Part shown: positions 1 through 9,563 of the stretch, one piece after another | Position numbering within the stretch: the stretch's first letter is position 1 | Layout of the letters: each line of letters begins with the position of its first letter | Origin: Psettodes erumei | Lineage: Eukaryota > Chordata > Actinopteri > Pleuronectiformes > Psettodidae | Direction of reading: 5' to 3' | Assembly: GCA_016785225.1 (NCBI GenBank) | Contig: JAFBJZ010000613.1 | Location: forward strand, 62,001-126,000 | Length of the DNA stretch: 64,000 nucleotides | Notes under the pieces: generated by a model | Databases searched by the model: none | The model's input: only the letters and a program-made list of their open reading frames with translations | What the model was told of the DNA's origin: nothing | Position numbers and translations under genes: made by a program

Positions 1-1918
1 CCTAATTGGAACACAATGAACACCGGAGAGGATGTTCTTTCTATTTGTGAACCAAGATGCGTCAGTGAAGCAGTGTTCATTAACTTCCAAACTGGGAATG
101 AGGACTGTAATCTTTTAGCGGCTGGCAGCTAAATTCTGATCCAATAAATGCTCTAGATTTTAATGAAGTCTGGTTAATTCATCTCACTAATGCAGCGGAA
201 ACAACATAAAAGGTATAAAACAGCTTTAACACTGAAGTCTACTTTCAGTATTATAGTTTGACATTTTGGGAATGACACATATATGTCATATCATATCAAA
301 ATGTAAGGGCCCAGGAGGTCACTGCACCCAGCCCAGAGTCTTTGCGCTAAGCTACGCTAACTGACTGCCAGCTACAGATTTACTCCACAGACTATAGACT
401 GAGAATAAAACTTCTCATCTAGCACTCGGCAAGAAAGCAAATAAGTGTTATTTGCCCAGAACTATTCCTTTAAAATTAAGCTACAGCCAGGAGAAAGTTA
501 GCTAAGCCTAGCATAAAGATGGGAAAAGGGAGATATAACTGTAAATATGCATATTTCTGAAGCTCCTTTAAAGATAGAACAACAGAGTAATTGGGCTTTG
601 GGAATTTACATGCTGTATCTACTGAGCTGCTGATGTGAAATCAGATCCTGCCGCTCCGTCTCTAACCGCAGGCTTCATATGTCAAATGCACGGATGTGCG
701 GCTATTCAAATGTACAATTCTGGTTTTGTTCCTTTTGTACAGAGCGCAGTTTACCTGAAGCCTACTTTCTGCGGCCAGCCCCCTCCTCTGTTCCCTTGAC
801 GAAGCACCACAAAGCCGCAGCATGTGAAAACGACGAGGCTTTTTGTCCCCTTCTCGCTTTCAACAAACCCTGCGTGGAGGTGAAAGACAACGGCCTCTGG
901 GTTCCCAGGGCAATGTGGGGGGCATCGGCGCAGGGATAAGTTAACCACGACAGCCGAGCGCTGATGTTTTTCGATAAGGAGGCATGGGGTTGCAGCCGGA
1001 GGTACAACGGGGGTCTTTGTGGCTCAAGATGTGCAGGTAGAACACAAGTAAAAGGCTGTGTAATTTGTTGAGCTTCTTTTCGTCCTTCTTATCTGCCTCC
1101 TCTGCACCTGAGGGGTCAGGGACAAGTGCTAAAACCTGACGAACTCAGGGCTCCTCTGAACGGCTGGGGGGGGAGGTGTCGTTTACGACTACACACGAGA
1201 AACCCGAGAGCATTTTGGAGGCACAAAATGAAAACCCAGTGCTCCGAACCTCCCAGAATTCTCTTTTGTTTGCAGTCACTCGTATCATCCACACAGCAAC
1301 TCATTTCTCAGGTCATTTCACTTGAAGAGGCCCTGTGGCAGGAGCTGGACTGCTACCTTTGGCTTAGAGACGTGTTGGTGAAAAGACTTGACTTTTGAAT
1401 TACACAAAAATGTCTGGAACCGCTACGATGACAATATGTTATCTGTAATTCAGCCTTCTCTGCAGACCCTGGTGGTCTTGCCACGGAGCAGTGAGGGGTG
1501 CGCACGGGTTAAGTGGCGAACTCTTCTCCCCCGAAAACAAACACAAGAAACCTTAAATTTCTTTCCCCCATCTTTTAGCGGAGCTGTTGTCGTAATTACT
1601 AATCACCTCCGCTCTTTACATCATTATATTAATTCCTGTGTGTGATGGCTGTTTGGAGTTTCAGGTGATTAAGAGTAAAGAGTGCGTAGCCGCGTGATAA
1701 CTCTCCTCGAGTGCACGCCGTGTGAAGTCAGCCATGTTCTGGCCCGTCTGTGGCCATGCACAGTTGACTCCTCACCCCGACTGTGGCAACAGATCATAGA
1801 GAATACCCTAGTGTGTATGTTTGTGTGTGTCGCATGTATGTTGGTCTGCAGGTATTTTGATTTCTAGCCTTTACACTGAGAAAGGACCATAAACCTTGTG
1901 AAAAGACATCAGCCCCAA
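1..1918. other. No gene recognised downstream of prtfdc1
   Basis: No exon of a known family could be recognised on either strand. Open frames here are under 100 codons and look like chance. In mammals ARHGAP21 lies in this direction from PRTFDC1, but none of its exons was recognised. Confidence 0.5.
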
Positions 1919-1920
1919 TG

Positions 1921-1930
1921 TTTATTTATT
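1921..1930 (-). promoter_or_regulatory. Candidate distal poly(A) signals of prtfdc1
   Basis: Two overlapping AATAAA hexamers read on the minus strand about 530 bases past the prtfdc1 stop codon. They would give a 3' UTR of roughly 550 bases. Inferred from the motif only. Confidence 0.35.
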
Positions 1931-2246
1931 TGAGATTCAGTGCAATGAGGACGTTTCTTTCTTAAATGCCTGCTTAAAGCTGCAAACAAATAGACGTAGT
2001 TTGGTGTGGAGATGCTGCTCGGCCGGGCCTGCTGCACCCGCCGTGTCTTTTCCGTGAGTCAGAGTGGGCGTCGTCCGGGCACCAGGCTGCCAGCGCCCAT
2101 AAGGTCGCTCCATCTGTCGCTAACGTCCTCTCCTGGTGGACAGCGCTTCTCTCTTTCCTCCATTTATCCTTCTCTTTGTTTGTGTGCATCTCACTGACAT
2201 ACACCAATTTGTGTGTATGTGTGTGTGTGGGGGTGGGCAACAGTTA

Positions 2247-2252
2247 TTTAAT
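2247..2252 (-). promoter_or_regulatory. Candidate proximal poly(A) signal of prtfdc1
   Basis: ATTAAA, the commonest variant poly(A) hexamer, reads on the minus strand about 205 bases past the prtfdc1 stop. It competes with the AATAAA pair near 1921-1930, so alternative 3' ends are possible. Confidence 0.3.
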
Positions 2253-2457
2253 ATCTTTTTTTAATTCAAAGACATTTGGACAGCTGCTTTGAGATAACAC
2301 GTTCTTTCAATTTTAGCAATTACAAACATTCAACAAATTTTCTGACACACATTTACATTTAAAAGACAGTCACGCAAAACTTCACTTACTGCTGGCGTGA
2401 GCACACGGGCAGTTTTGTGCCGCTAATGTAAAAACTGGCCGTAACTTCTAATTCCCC

Positions 2458-2505
2458 TCAAACCTTGTACTTCATCTTGCCAGTCTTGCTGATAACGCAG
2501 ATATG
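2458..2505 (-). CDS. prtfdc1: prtfdc1 terminal coding exon 9
   Basis: Encodes HICVISKTGKMKYKV then TGA, closely matching the family C-terminus. Acceptor ctttcag. The 3' UTR continues towards lower coordinates. Confidence 0.95.
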   Translation of the reverse strand, partial: HICVISKTGKMKYKV

Positions 2506-5500
2506 CTGAAAGAAAAGGAGAAAGAAAAATTAGCTCGCGTTATTGAATGTTCGCTCGAGAAGCACGGTGCTGCATCTGATGATGGTGAAATATGTGGTTA
2601 AGGTCAACCTGTCCCATGGGAAATCTCGGCATCACATATGCCGTACACGAAGAAGCTTGCCATAATTTGGAAGCAGGGGAAGGTAATCTACAGAGATATG
2701 ACACATTCATTAATCTGGCGCGGGGCGCTGCAGGGGTTCCACTCATACGTCTTCTGCAGGATAAGGGCAGATAAGAGGGGAAGCTTTAACTCTGCCCCAT
2801 AATGAGAGCCTAACCTCTGCATTCCACAGGTCGCCCTCCTTCAAACTCTCCTGACAAATACCCCCCCCCCAAATGCACACCGGAGACATCCACCATCATA
2901 CAGTACATACAGTGCGAGCAGCTGTGGGAGTGGGTGCGGGGCTTTGTGTTTCACATGAGTCAGAGGGAAATTTGAGGCCACGCAGATGTAAAAATGACAG
3001 AGTTGACAAAGTTTGCACTCATTCTAATTTCAAACCGAGAAATCTGCCTTGAAATAAACTGTCAAGGGTGCGACAAGGAAAACACAAGCAAAGGTTTCAC
3101 CCCTGACCCACAGCTTATAGATGAGTGTGGAGGATAGCAGGGGGCGTTTAGGGGACCAGTGTAGAAGTCAGCAGAGATAATAACTGAAAGAGAAGTCAGA
3201 CAGATGAGAGGGGAGTAAGATGAAAATGAGAAAAACCATGAAGACGAACCACTTGCACAGGTGCGAGTGACCTGAGCTGCTTTGCGGACATAAAGACGTC
3301 TCCTCAGGCAGGGAGGACAACCTCAGCATCGCCTGAGAGGAGTACATCTCTTTGATTTGTCTCTTTCGTCCCCTCACTCTCTCTCAGCCTCTCTAAAGGT
3401 GAAGTCGCTCACTCACGTTCAGGTCACGGAAGTATTCGTTGTAGTCCAGCGCGTAGCCGACGACAAAGCGGTTGGGGATTTCAAATCCGACATCTGACAA
3501 GGGACAGGAAACACGTTAGGAGAGGAGATGGACAGATTTGTTTTCCAGAGAGAAGTTAGTCAGAAACTGCTTCAGCTGATTGGCTGTTACTTCCACGTGC
3601 AGTGACACAAGTACAGTGAGAGACAGTTATACTTCAAATCAGGAGAACTTACAGTCTGTCAGACGGTCGGCCATGTTTGGGACCCTCTTCACCAGCAGAC
3701 TGGAACACATGTTGAAAGTTATTTTCTTCTTTTGTATCTTTACCGTAATAAAATATGCATCCCAATCCAAAGTTGAAACTGACATTGGTTAAACACTTAA
3801 ACAGCGTTACGTTTTACAGTAAAAGAGGAAGTAGCTCTCAACACAAGCCATGTGTGAGGAAAGATGTTTATCTGCTCTCTGTGATCTGAGGGGCGCTCGG
3901 GAACTGCCCACGGACGCCAGATAACGACTGTGGGTTAGCGATATCTTCTCCTGCCGTTCGTCACGCGTTTGGCATTTCCACTTGGGGTGTGTGTGTGTCG
4001 GGGGGGGGCAGACGAGCAAATCTCTGGCTCACCCTGCGACCTTGACCATCTTGGGTTCAAAGGTCTCCACATGCTTCAGAAGGGCCTTCATGGTCTTTCC
4101 TGTGTCAACGATGGCCTTAGGGAAGGGAAGAGCAAAGAAAAAGAGGAGGAGAGATGAAGGGCGGGGGGGGCATTTGAGTGCAGACATATTTGGATCTTTT
4201 TCTTCAGTTTTCCGACACATATTTTCCCTTGGAGTAAACGCAGTGGACTTCTCACACTTGTGCTCTATAGCTTTTGTTTCACGTCTCCTGTTGCTTTTCT
4301 GCAAAACAGAGGAAATTTCCACTTTTTATAACTGTGAAAATTTTCCAAAACAACACGGAGAAAGAATCTCCAAGTGCTAAATTAAATCACTTTGCAGATA
4401 CTACACCATGTTCTGAGGGTAAACAGTCCTTGTGGGAGCGGGTTCATGCGTTTGACACAAGTCCAGCAACTTTTACCACTGAAACATGATCTCAAAGAAA
4501 AAACACTTTGTTCTTTTTGTCCAGAAGCAAAAGAGATGCGGCTCCTGCAAGCACAAAGGCTCCTTAATCCATAAAACAACAAAAAGAAGTTCAAACAAAA
4601 CACTTCAAGGGCCTCAAACAAGGTGGAGACGTGAAGGGCGTGTTTGATAGACTTCATTTAGTTTAAAAGAAGAAAGGGAGGAACATCATTCGCGCCTGAA
4701 ACTCACCTCAACGATGAGCACGCACTTGGTAACATGCAAGAAGAAAGACAAGGAGAAACACAGAAGCACATTAGTAAATCACCCCCTTTGTATTTTAACA
4801 CTCATGCAAAGTGAAAATAAAGGACCAATTGTTGATTTCTTAGTGGAGGTATCTATAGCAACAATGTTGGCAGCGTCGTCGGCGCCTTAACAAAAAAAGA
4901 AAACCCCAGACAACTGGTTGTGTTCTCCACGGTGAACATCTGTGTCTGCAGCGAGCAGGAGTCGCTCCGGAGCGGCCGGGCGATGCCCGCTCTCAAGCGC
5001 CTCCTTGTTCCTCTTGGCCGGGTGTGTGGGGCTCTTTGTGCGACCGGCGGAGGGTATCTATGGTTCGGGGAGAGCGACCGGAGAGAATGCGGGCGCCCGG
5101 CCAATGTTCCCGCTCTACACCTGAACGCTGTTACGTAACACACACATGCAAAGTGTGTGTTTGTGTGTGTGTGTGTGGGGTCAAACATAACAAACCCGTC
5201 CTGCTGCATGCTACAAACTGTAAACACACTGGGCAACCAGCTGGATGACAACTGTGCATTGTTTAAGTCCGTACTGTGTCCATGTGTGGGATTTTGCGGT
5301 TCCGCCTCGGATCACGTGGTTTCTGCCGTTCAGTTGTCGATCATGACGAAGCTTTGTTTTTTTCCATTACTGTGTCACGGGGCCAGGTGAGACGGTGTCG
5401 TTCAGGTCATGTCATTAGGTAACAAGAGGCTGCGCTGGTTTTTAAATAAAGTTTCAGCTTTCTTTTCTCAACAGGAAGTGCAGTTTCACCCGCAGCTGCA

Positions 5501-8373
5501 ATGTCTAATAGTGGGTGAACTGAATTCTACTGAACTACTCAGATTAACACAATAAAATCAGGGATTGAGACATCAGAGTGCTGCTCATGCTACCTCAGTC
5601 ATTATGTTGCCATTATTATGGTGTGGATTAATGGGTTTTTACAGGAAGTTTCAATAGCGCTGCGCTCCAGCAGCTGTGACTCACCAGTGTTGGTGTAGAA
5701 GGCAAACAGAGACTGATGACTCCCACTTAGTTTTCTGATAGTATCTGAGATGTTCTGGGAGGCTGGTGTTTGATATTTCCATCAAAGTGAGGGATTGTAA
5801 CAAGAGCGTCGACCTCAGCGGTGCAGACAGCGGAGTGATTCATGTTTTCTGTGCAAGGTGCCTGCCAGCCTCGCTTGTGACCCCCCCTGACCTTTTCACC
5901 TGCAGCAAAAAGACATCTCAGCTAACAGCAAATGGCTCTGAGGATATTAGCACACCCGTTCAGATGAGCAGGAGAACTTCCCCCCTCTTGCCTGTCTCGG
6001 AAAAATTAAGTTTGCGAGCAGGGACGATTCCTCTTGATGCCGAGGCCCGTGTCCTCCCTGTCGAAACTTATCAGGGATGAACACTCGGTAAATCTGCCTG
6101 GTGGGAACATTCGTTTGCCTGAAACGTCTGATTCATGGCCGCACTGGTGAAGGGCAAACCTCTTTAACAAAGTGACACTCATGAGGTTCGCACAAAGAGG
6201 ATAATTGTGAGAAGAACCATTGAAGTGTAGGGGCACATTTGGGTCAGTAAAGACAGATTTGTAACGGCACATTATATAAGTACAAAAATGTAATTGTGTG
6301 TCCTTATGTTAGCTATAAATCCAATATACTTTCATATAAAGACTGAGATCAGTTGTTCTCCTGACAGTTTAACTGACAGCTCCCTCTTGAGGATGAGGTA
6401 GTTTCTCTTTAAAAAAAAGCTGAAGCTGACAGTGAACGAGTGCTGCCCCTACCAGACTATTTACACACCTTTCCACGCAGAAAAGACAGATCGCTGCTTC
6501 CTATGATGTGGAGGTCCTCAGTTGACTGGTCGTTCTGGGAAGAAGAAGAAAAAGACAAGAACGTAAATATGAGTCATATCAGGCGATTACTCTCCATAGA
6601 ATTATGAGGCGATGTTTTAAACTTTCAGTCACCACGTGTTACAATAAAAGGTCTGTCAGATAAGTGGTTGAGAAATGGTGTTAACAGATGTTTTCTTTAG
6701 GACATGCATAGGATCTAAATCTGGTGTTGCGCAATAATTTGGCTTTACTGCACAGTTATAAAGACAGAGCTGTCTGCAGCATTAATGCAAGACAAATGAA
6801 CGTCAGATATGATCTCCAACATAAACAGAACCAGGCAAACTCAAAGCTCCGTGAAGTGAGACGGCTTAGAAGCGGGATTCAGTCGGGTACAGAGTCGGAT
6901 GAGAGGAACAGGGACGTGACCCCCAGGGCCAGGTCACATGACTCCATCATGACCTGTGAGACAGCGTCACTGTCCTCCAGGGTAACAACAGCAACTGCTG
7001 CTTGCTCCCATGTTTTGATATCTTTTTAGTTGTTATTTATTCAAGATATAGTTTACCTATAATTGTTTTCAGTTTTTTTTATGTCCTTTTCTTTTTCTAT
7101 CAGTGTATTCTGTTTTCGTCCTGTGATGTGGGTGGTGAGCTGCTGCATACAGTCAGCTCTACACAGATAAAGTTCTACTGACTTGAATTTTATTCTAAGT
7201 CTAATTTGAATAATTCTCATGGAGCCCTGTCAGTGTCCTTTAAGTATAGTTTGATCATTATGTCCAATTGGGAGGTGAAATTTCATGCAGTTTGTTTTGC
7301 AAGAAAACATGTGACAATAGAATTGATGATCTGGGAAGGAAAAAAACTTCCCATTATTCAGTTCAGGCGGCAAAGCAGAGCAGGAATGTGACCACATGCA
7401 GAGAAATATGAATCAGATCTTTTTGGATGAGCTCTGTGCCAAAACACACCAGCGTCCAACGAGTGACTGGGGTGACAACTGCAAAATGAAATTACTGTAA
7501 ACATTACTATATCATTCCATGGTTAATTCCTCACTTTATACGCTCCAGGTGTTAGAAAGTGCATGAGTTGTTTTTCTTGGCAGAAACGACCGCGTCCATT
7601 AGCAGCCTGGTGTTTTCACGAACCAAACTCTGCAACCGCTCCACAATCAATCGTCCTTGAGGTGTCCTGCCCGCGCGTCCCTCACTAAACAAAGCCAACA
7701 GTGACACCTGGTGGCCGAGACAAGCGTCACTCCTACACTGACCAGGTAGCTCTTCAGACGGATGAACTCCACCCGGGTCTCCAGGTACTTGTTGGAGCTG
7801 CGTCCGAGAACTTTGATGAACTCCACCAGGTCCGCGCAGAACTTGTAGCCTCCCTTCAGGACGCACAGCACCATGATGTTGTTGTCCCCGAAGTCGTCCA
7901 TGATGTAGCGGGACAGACGCTCTATCCTGGAGGAGACATCACATCAGGATGAATGAGTAGAAAGTGATGCGTCTGTGTGTGTGTGTGTGTGTGTGTTCTT
8001 ACCGGTTCATGATGACCCCGTGTGGGATGTAAACACTCTCGATGTCTTCGTGGTAGTGTTCTGGGTAGGTGAACAGGTCCAGACTGTAACCTGGCCAGTC
8101 ATCTTTTATCTAGGACACACAACTCACTGTCAGGCATGAAGATGCTGGATGTTAAAACTACTCTACAACTTCCAAGGATGAAAACAAGAATGATCATGTT
8201 ACTACTGAATACTTCGTTGTTTCATTTTTTAAAATTATGTTTTAGCAAAAGTCTTTGAGATGAACCTTTACATCCTAAAATTGGCAAATCTTACATAGAA
8301 ATAAATATTTTAGTGAATTTAGTTTTGCATTTAAAAATACCACAATTCCTCTTTTCATCCCTGCGTTGTCCAT
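2458..8373 (-). CDS. prtfdc1: Phosphoribosyltransferase domain-containing protein 1 (HPRT family), nine exons
   Basis: This is a paralogue of hypoxanthine-guanine phosphoribosyltransferase, which moves phosphoribose from PRPP to purine bases in the cytosol. Mammalian PRTFDC1 is described as having little activity. Coding exons are 8341-8373, 8003-8109, 7743-7926, 6469-6534, 4707-4724, 4033-4115, 3653-3699, 3417-3493 and 2458-2505. From the second to the eighth their sizes (107, 184, 66, 18, 83, 47, 77) equal those of mammalian HPRT1, and all phases join to 220 residues. Visible motifs are LKGGYKF (70-76), the PRPP loop VEAIVDTGKTM (135-145), the purine-contact lysine K168 and YALDYNEYF (193-201). 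The loop has Ala137 where HPRT has its second acid (D134), while the general-base Asp140 is kept. PRTFDC1 rather than HPRT1 is chosen because enkur, thnsl1 and gpr158 follow. The first exon is the least certain part. Confidence 0.92.
2506..3416 (-). other. prtfdc1 intron 8, nothing else seen
   Basis: 911-bp intron. The open frames near 2540-2774 overlap on both strands and match no family I know. Confidence 0.6.
3417..3493 (-). CDS. prtfdc1: prtfdc1 coding exon 8
   Basis: 77 bp, residues 181-205, VGFEIPNRFVVGYALDYN to RDLN. IPN in place of the IPD of HPRT agrees with PRTFDC1. D196 aligns with the base/Mg-site Asp193 of HPRT. Donor gtgagt, acceptor tgtcag. Confidence 0.96.
3653..3699 (-). CDS. 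prtfdc1: prtfdc1 coding exon 7
   Basis: 47 bp, as in HPRT1. Residues 165-179 LLVKRVPNMADRLTD, with Y180 split. K168 corresponds to the HPRT lysine that contacts the purine base. The stretch after it diverges from the RTPRSVGYKPD of HPRT. Confidence 0.93.
4033..4115 (-). CDS. prtfdc1: prtfdc1 coding exon 6 (PRPP loop)
   Basis: 83 bp, residues 137-163, AIVDTGKTMKALL to PKMVKVA, with G164 split. The first codon is GCC (Ala) where HPRT and human PRTFDC1 have Asp. The DTGKT phosphate loop and its Asp are intact. Acceptor cctaag, donor gtgagc. Confidence 0.95.
4707..4724 (-). CDS. prtfdc1: prtfdc1 coding microexon 5 (18 bp)
   Basis: Encodes only CVLIVE (131-136), the strand leading into the PRPP loop. 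The 18-bp microexon is shared with HPRT1. Acceptor ccaag, donor gtgagt. Too short for a gene finder to call without homology. Confidence 0.92.
4725..6468 (-). other. prtfdc1 intron 4, with a CpG-dense patch
   Basis: 1744-bp intron. It holds a CpG-rich stretch at about 4950-5110, a TG microsatellite at 5153-5176 and otherwise unremarkable sequence. Overlapping open frames on both strands around 4850-5250 reflect base composition rather than a recognised exon. Confidence 0.5.
5153..5176. repeat. (TG)n microsatellite
   Basis: Imperfect TG run with one TT interruption, inside prtfdc1 intron 4. Confidence 0.9.
6469..6534 (-). CDS. prtfdc1: prtfdc1 coding exon 4
   Basis: 66 bp, phase 0 to 0, residues 109-130 (NDQSTEDLHIIGSSDLSFL then RGK). 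The flexible loop start NDQST is conserved. The GGDDLS of HPRT reads GSSDLS here. Flanked by ttcccag and gtgtgt. Confidence 0.93.
6535..7742 (-). other. prtfdc1 intron 3, nothing else seen
   Basis: 1208-bp intron, AT-rich from about 7020 onward. No exon, RNA gene or transposon recognised. Confidence 0.5.
7743..7926 (-). CDS. prtfdc1: prtfdc1 coding exon 3
   Basis: Exactly 184 bp. It encodes residues 48-108, including CVLKGGYKFCADLVE and VEFIRLKSYL, the hallmark core of HPRT enzymes. The lysine of LKGG (K71) is present. Only 76 bp separate it from exon 2. Confidence 0.97.
7974..7996. repeat. (TG)n microsatellite beside prtfdc1 exon 2 donor
   Basis: TG on the plus strand, so CA in the prtfdc1 transcript. 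It starts six bases into the 76-bp intron 2 and makes up nearly a third of it. Confidence 0.95.
8003..8109 (-). CDS. prtfdc1: prtfdc1 coding exon 2
   Basis: Exactly 107 bp, as in HPRT1. It encodes residues 12-46 from IKDDWPGYSLDLFTYPEHY to IPHGVIMN, with the codon for R47 split. Acceptor cctag, donor gtaagaa followed at once by a CA repeat in the sense strand. Confidence 0.95.
8341..8373 (-). CDS. prtfdc1: prtfdc1 coding exon 1
   Basis: Encodes MDNAGMKRGIV in phase 0 and joins exon 2 to give RGIV|IKDDWPGY, matching the family boundary (RGVV|IMDDW in human PRTFDC1). The donor is GTG|gtattt, which is weak after position +3. The bases before the ATG (ctacag) also look like an acceptor, so an upstream noncoding or coding exon is possible. 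Confidence 0.7.
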
Positions 8374-9236
8374 CTGTAGTGGTGTTGACGGGGAGAAAAC
8401 AGTGGTCGTCACTGGTGTAAAACATATAGACAGGATACAGGTATCAGTGAACGTCAGTGGAAAATGATGAGTTCAATGAAGCTATTCTAAATTCCTCTGA
8501 GAAGGTACAGAGCAGGACAAGTTTCTATCTGATTTAACACGTCCTGTAGATGTACAATTTATCCTTAAAATCTCCGTCGACGTGTGAACTACAGCAACAA
8601 TCCTAGCTTGTAACTGCCAAAGCATTTCTTACCGTTCTGCTGCTTCCTTTTCAGACACCATCCACCAAACAAAAAGAGGAGAAAGAAAACACAAAAGACG
8701 TCCCAGCCAAACCACATGGCCTGTGAGATCACGCTCAAGTCATTTGCGTAAAAAGGCCGGCGTTGTTGTGTCGTCGTGGAGAATTACAGGGATAATCAGC
8801 TTCATGTGATGCTATGCTGGCATGTGGCCGCATCACAAGCCACTGAAGGAGAAATGAAGCTAATGAACTGCGAAGATCTGCTTCAGTTTTCTTTCCTGTG
8901 AACTTGACTCGGTCTGGAAGAAGCAGATTTTAAAGGATTCTCTTTCAAGCATTCACTGCTAAGTGTGTTGCAAAGAAACAACACATTTGCATGGCAGGGC
9001 AGCGAGACAGAAAGAATATTAGTTTATCATCATCTGATGATCAAATTGTTATATTCATAAAAGTACATCTGTCTTTCTTTTTTTTAATTCAGTAAGATTC
9101 TGGAGAAAGTGGGTTACTTTGAAAGCCTACAAGACAGATTTCTGAGCTACTGGCCAGACTGGAGGAATGTTTTTACATGTGGTTTGAATATGCAAGATCC
9201 AGAGGATAACTGAAAGATTCAGGTACCAATGCAATA
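8374..9236. other. prtfdc1 upstream region / enkur 3' flank
   Basis: About 860 bp between the prtfdc1 start codon and the enkur 3' end. It must hold the prtfdc1 promoter and any leader exon. A donor-like CG|gtaag on the minus strand at 8633 could end a noncoding leader exon. No TATA box stands out. Confidence 0.4.
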
Positions 9237-9242
9237 TTTATT
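9237..9242 (-). promoter_or_regulatory. Candidate distal poly(A) signal of enkur
   Basis: AATAAA on the minus strand about 150 bases past the enkur stop codon. Confidence 0.4.
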
Positions 9243-9317
9243 AATCACAGTCAAATTAATCAAAGCACAAATTCAAATAAACATGTGAACATTTGTTTTT
9301 GCTATCTTCTCCTTAGG

Positions 9318-9323
9318 TTTATT
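9318..9323 (-). promoter_or_regulatory. Candidate proximal poly(A) signal of enkur
   Basis: AATAAA on the minus strand about 67 bases past the enkur stop, implying a very short 3' UTR. Confidence 0.5.
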
Positions 9324-9389
9324 AATTGACAAGCACAGGGGGGAGGGGAAGGAACACAGCGTGGTAAATGTAGTCAGGTTGTTCACGTC

Positions 9390-9563
9390 CTAGTGATTGG
9401 GTATATAGATGGTTTGGAATCTCTCGAAGAGGTCGATGTCATTCTCCAGCTGCTTCATGGCCACTTCCAGCCGCTGCTTGTTGGCCTTCCTCGACAGGGT
9501 GTCGATGACGAGTGGGAGGCCCTGGTACTCGTGGTGCAGCTCATCCCAGTCCTTCCTCAGACG
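9390..9563 (-). CDS. enkur: enkur terminal coding exon 5 (enkurin domain, second half)
   Basis: Residues 200-256, RLRKDWDELHHEYQGLPLV to TIYIPNH, then TAG. The helical MKQLENDIDLFERF segment closes the domain. Acceptor gtccag. Confidence 0.96.
   Translation of the reverse strand, partial: RLRKDWDELHHEYQGLPLVIDTLSRKANKQRLEVAMKQLENDIDLFERFQTIYIPNH

Noticed and set aside
2458..8373. Naming this gene hprt1
   Set aside because: Exon sizes fit both, but the neighbours enkur, thnsl1 and gpr158 and the IPN motif fit PRTFDC1. HPRT1 lies in another syntenic block.
8633..8661. Candidate prtfdc1 first coding exon (minus strand, MVSEKEAAE then donor gtaag)
   Set aside because: It ends in phase 2 while exon 2 must be entered in phase 0, and joined to 8373 it hits a stop after a few codons. 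At most it is a noncoding leader exon. The 8341-8373 exon fits phase and family sequence.
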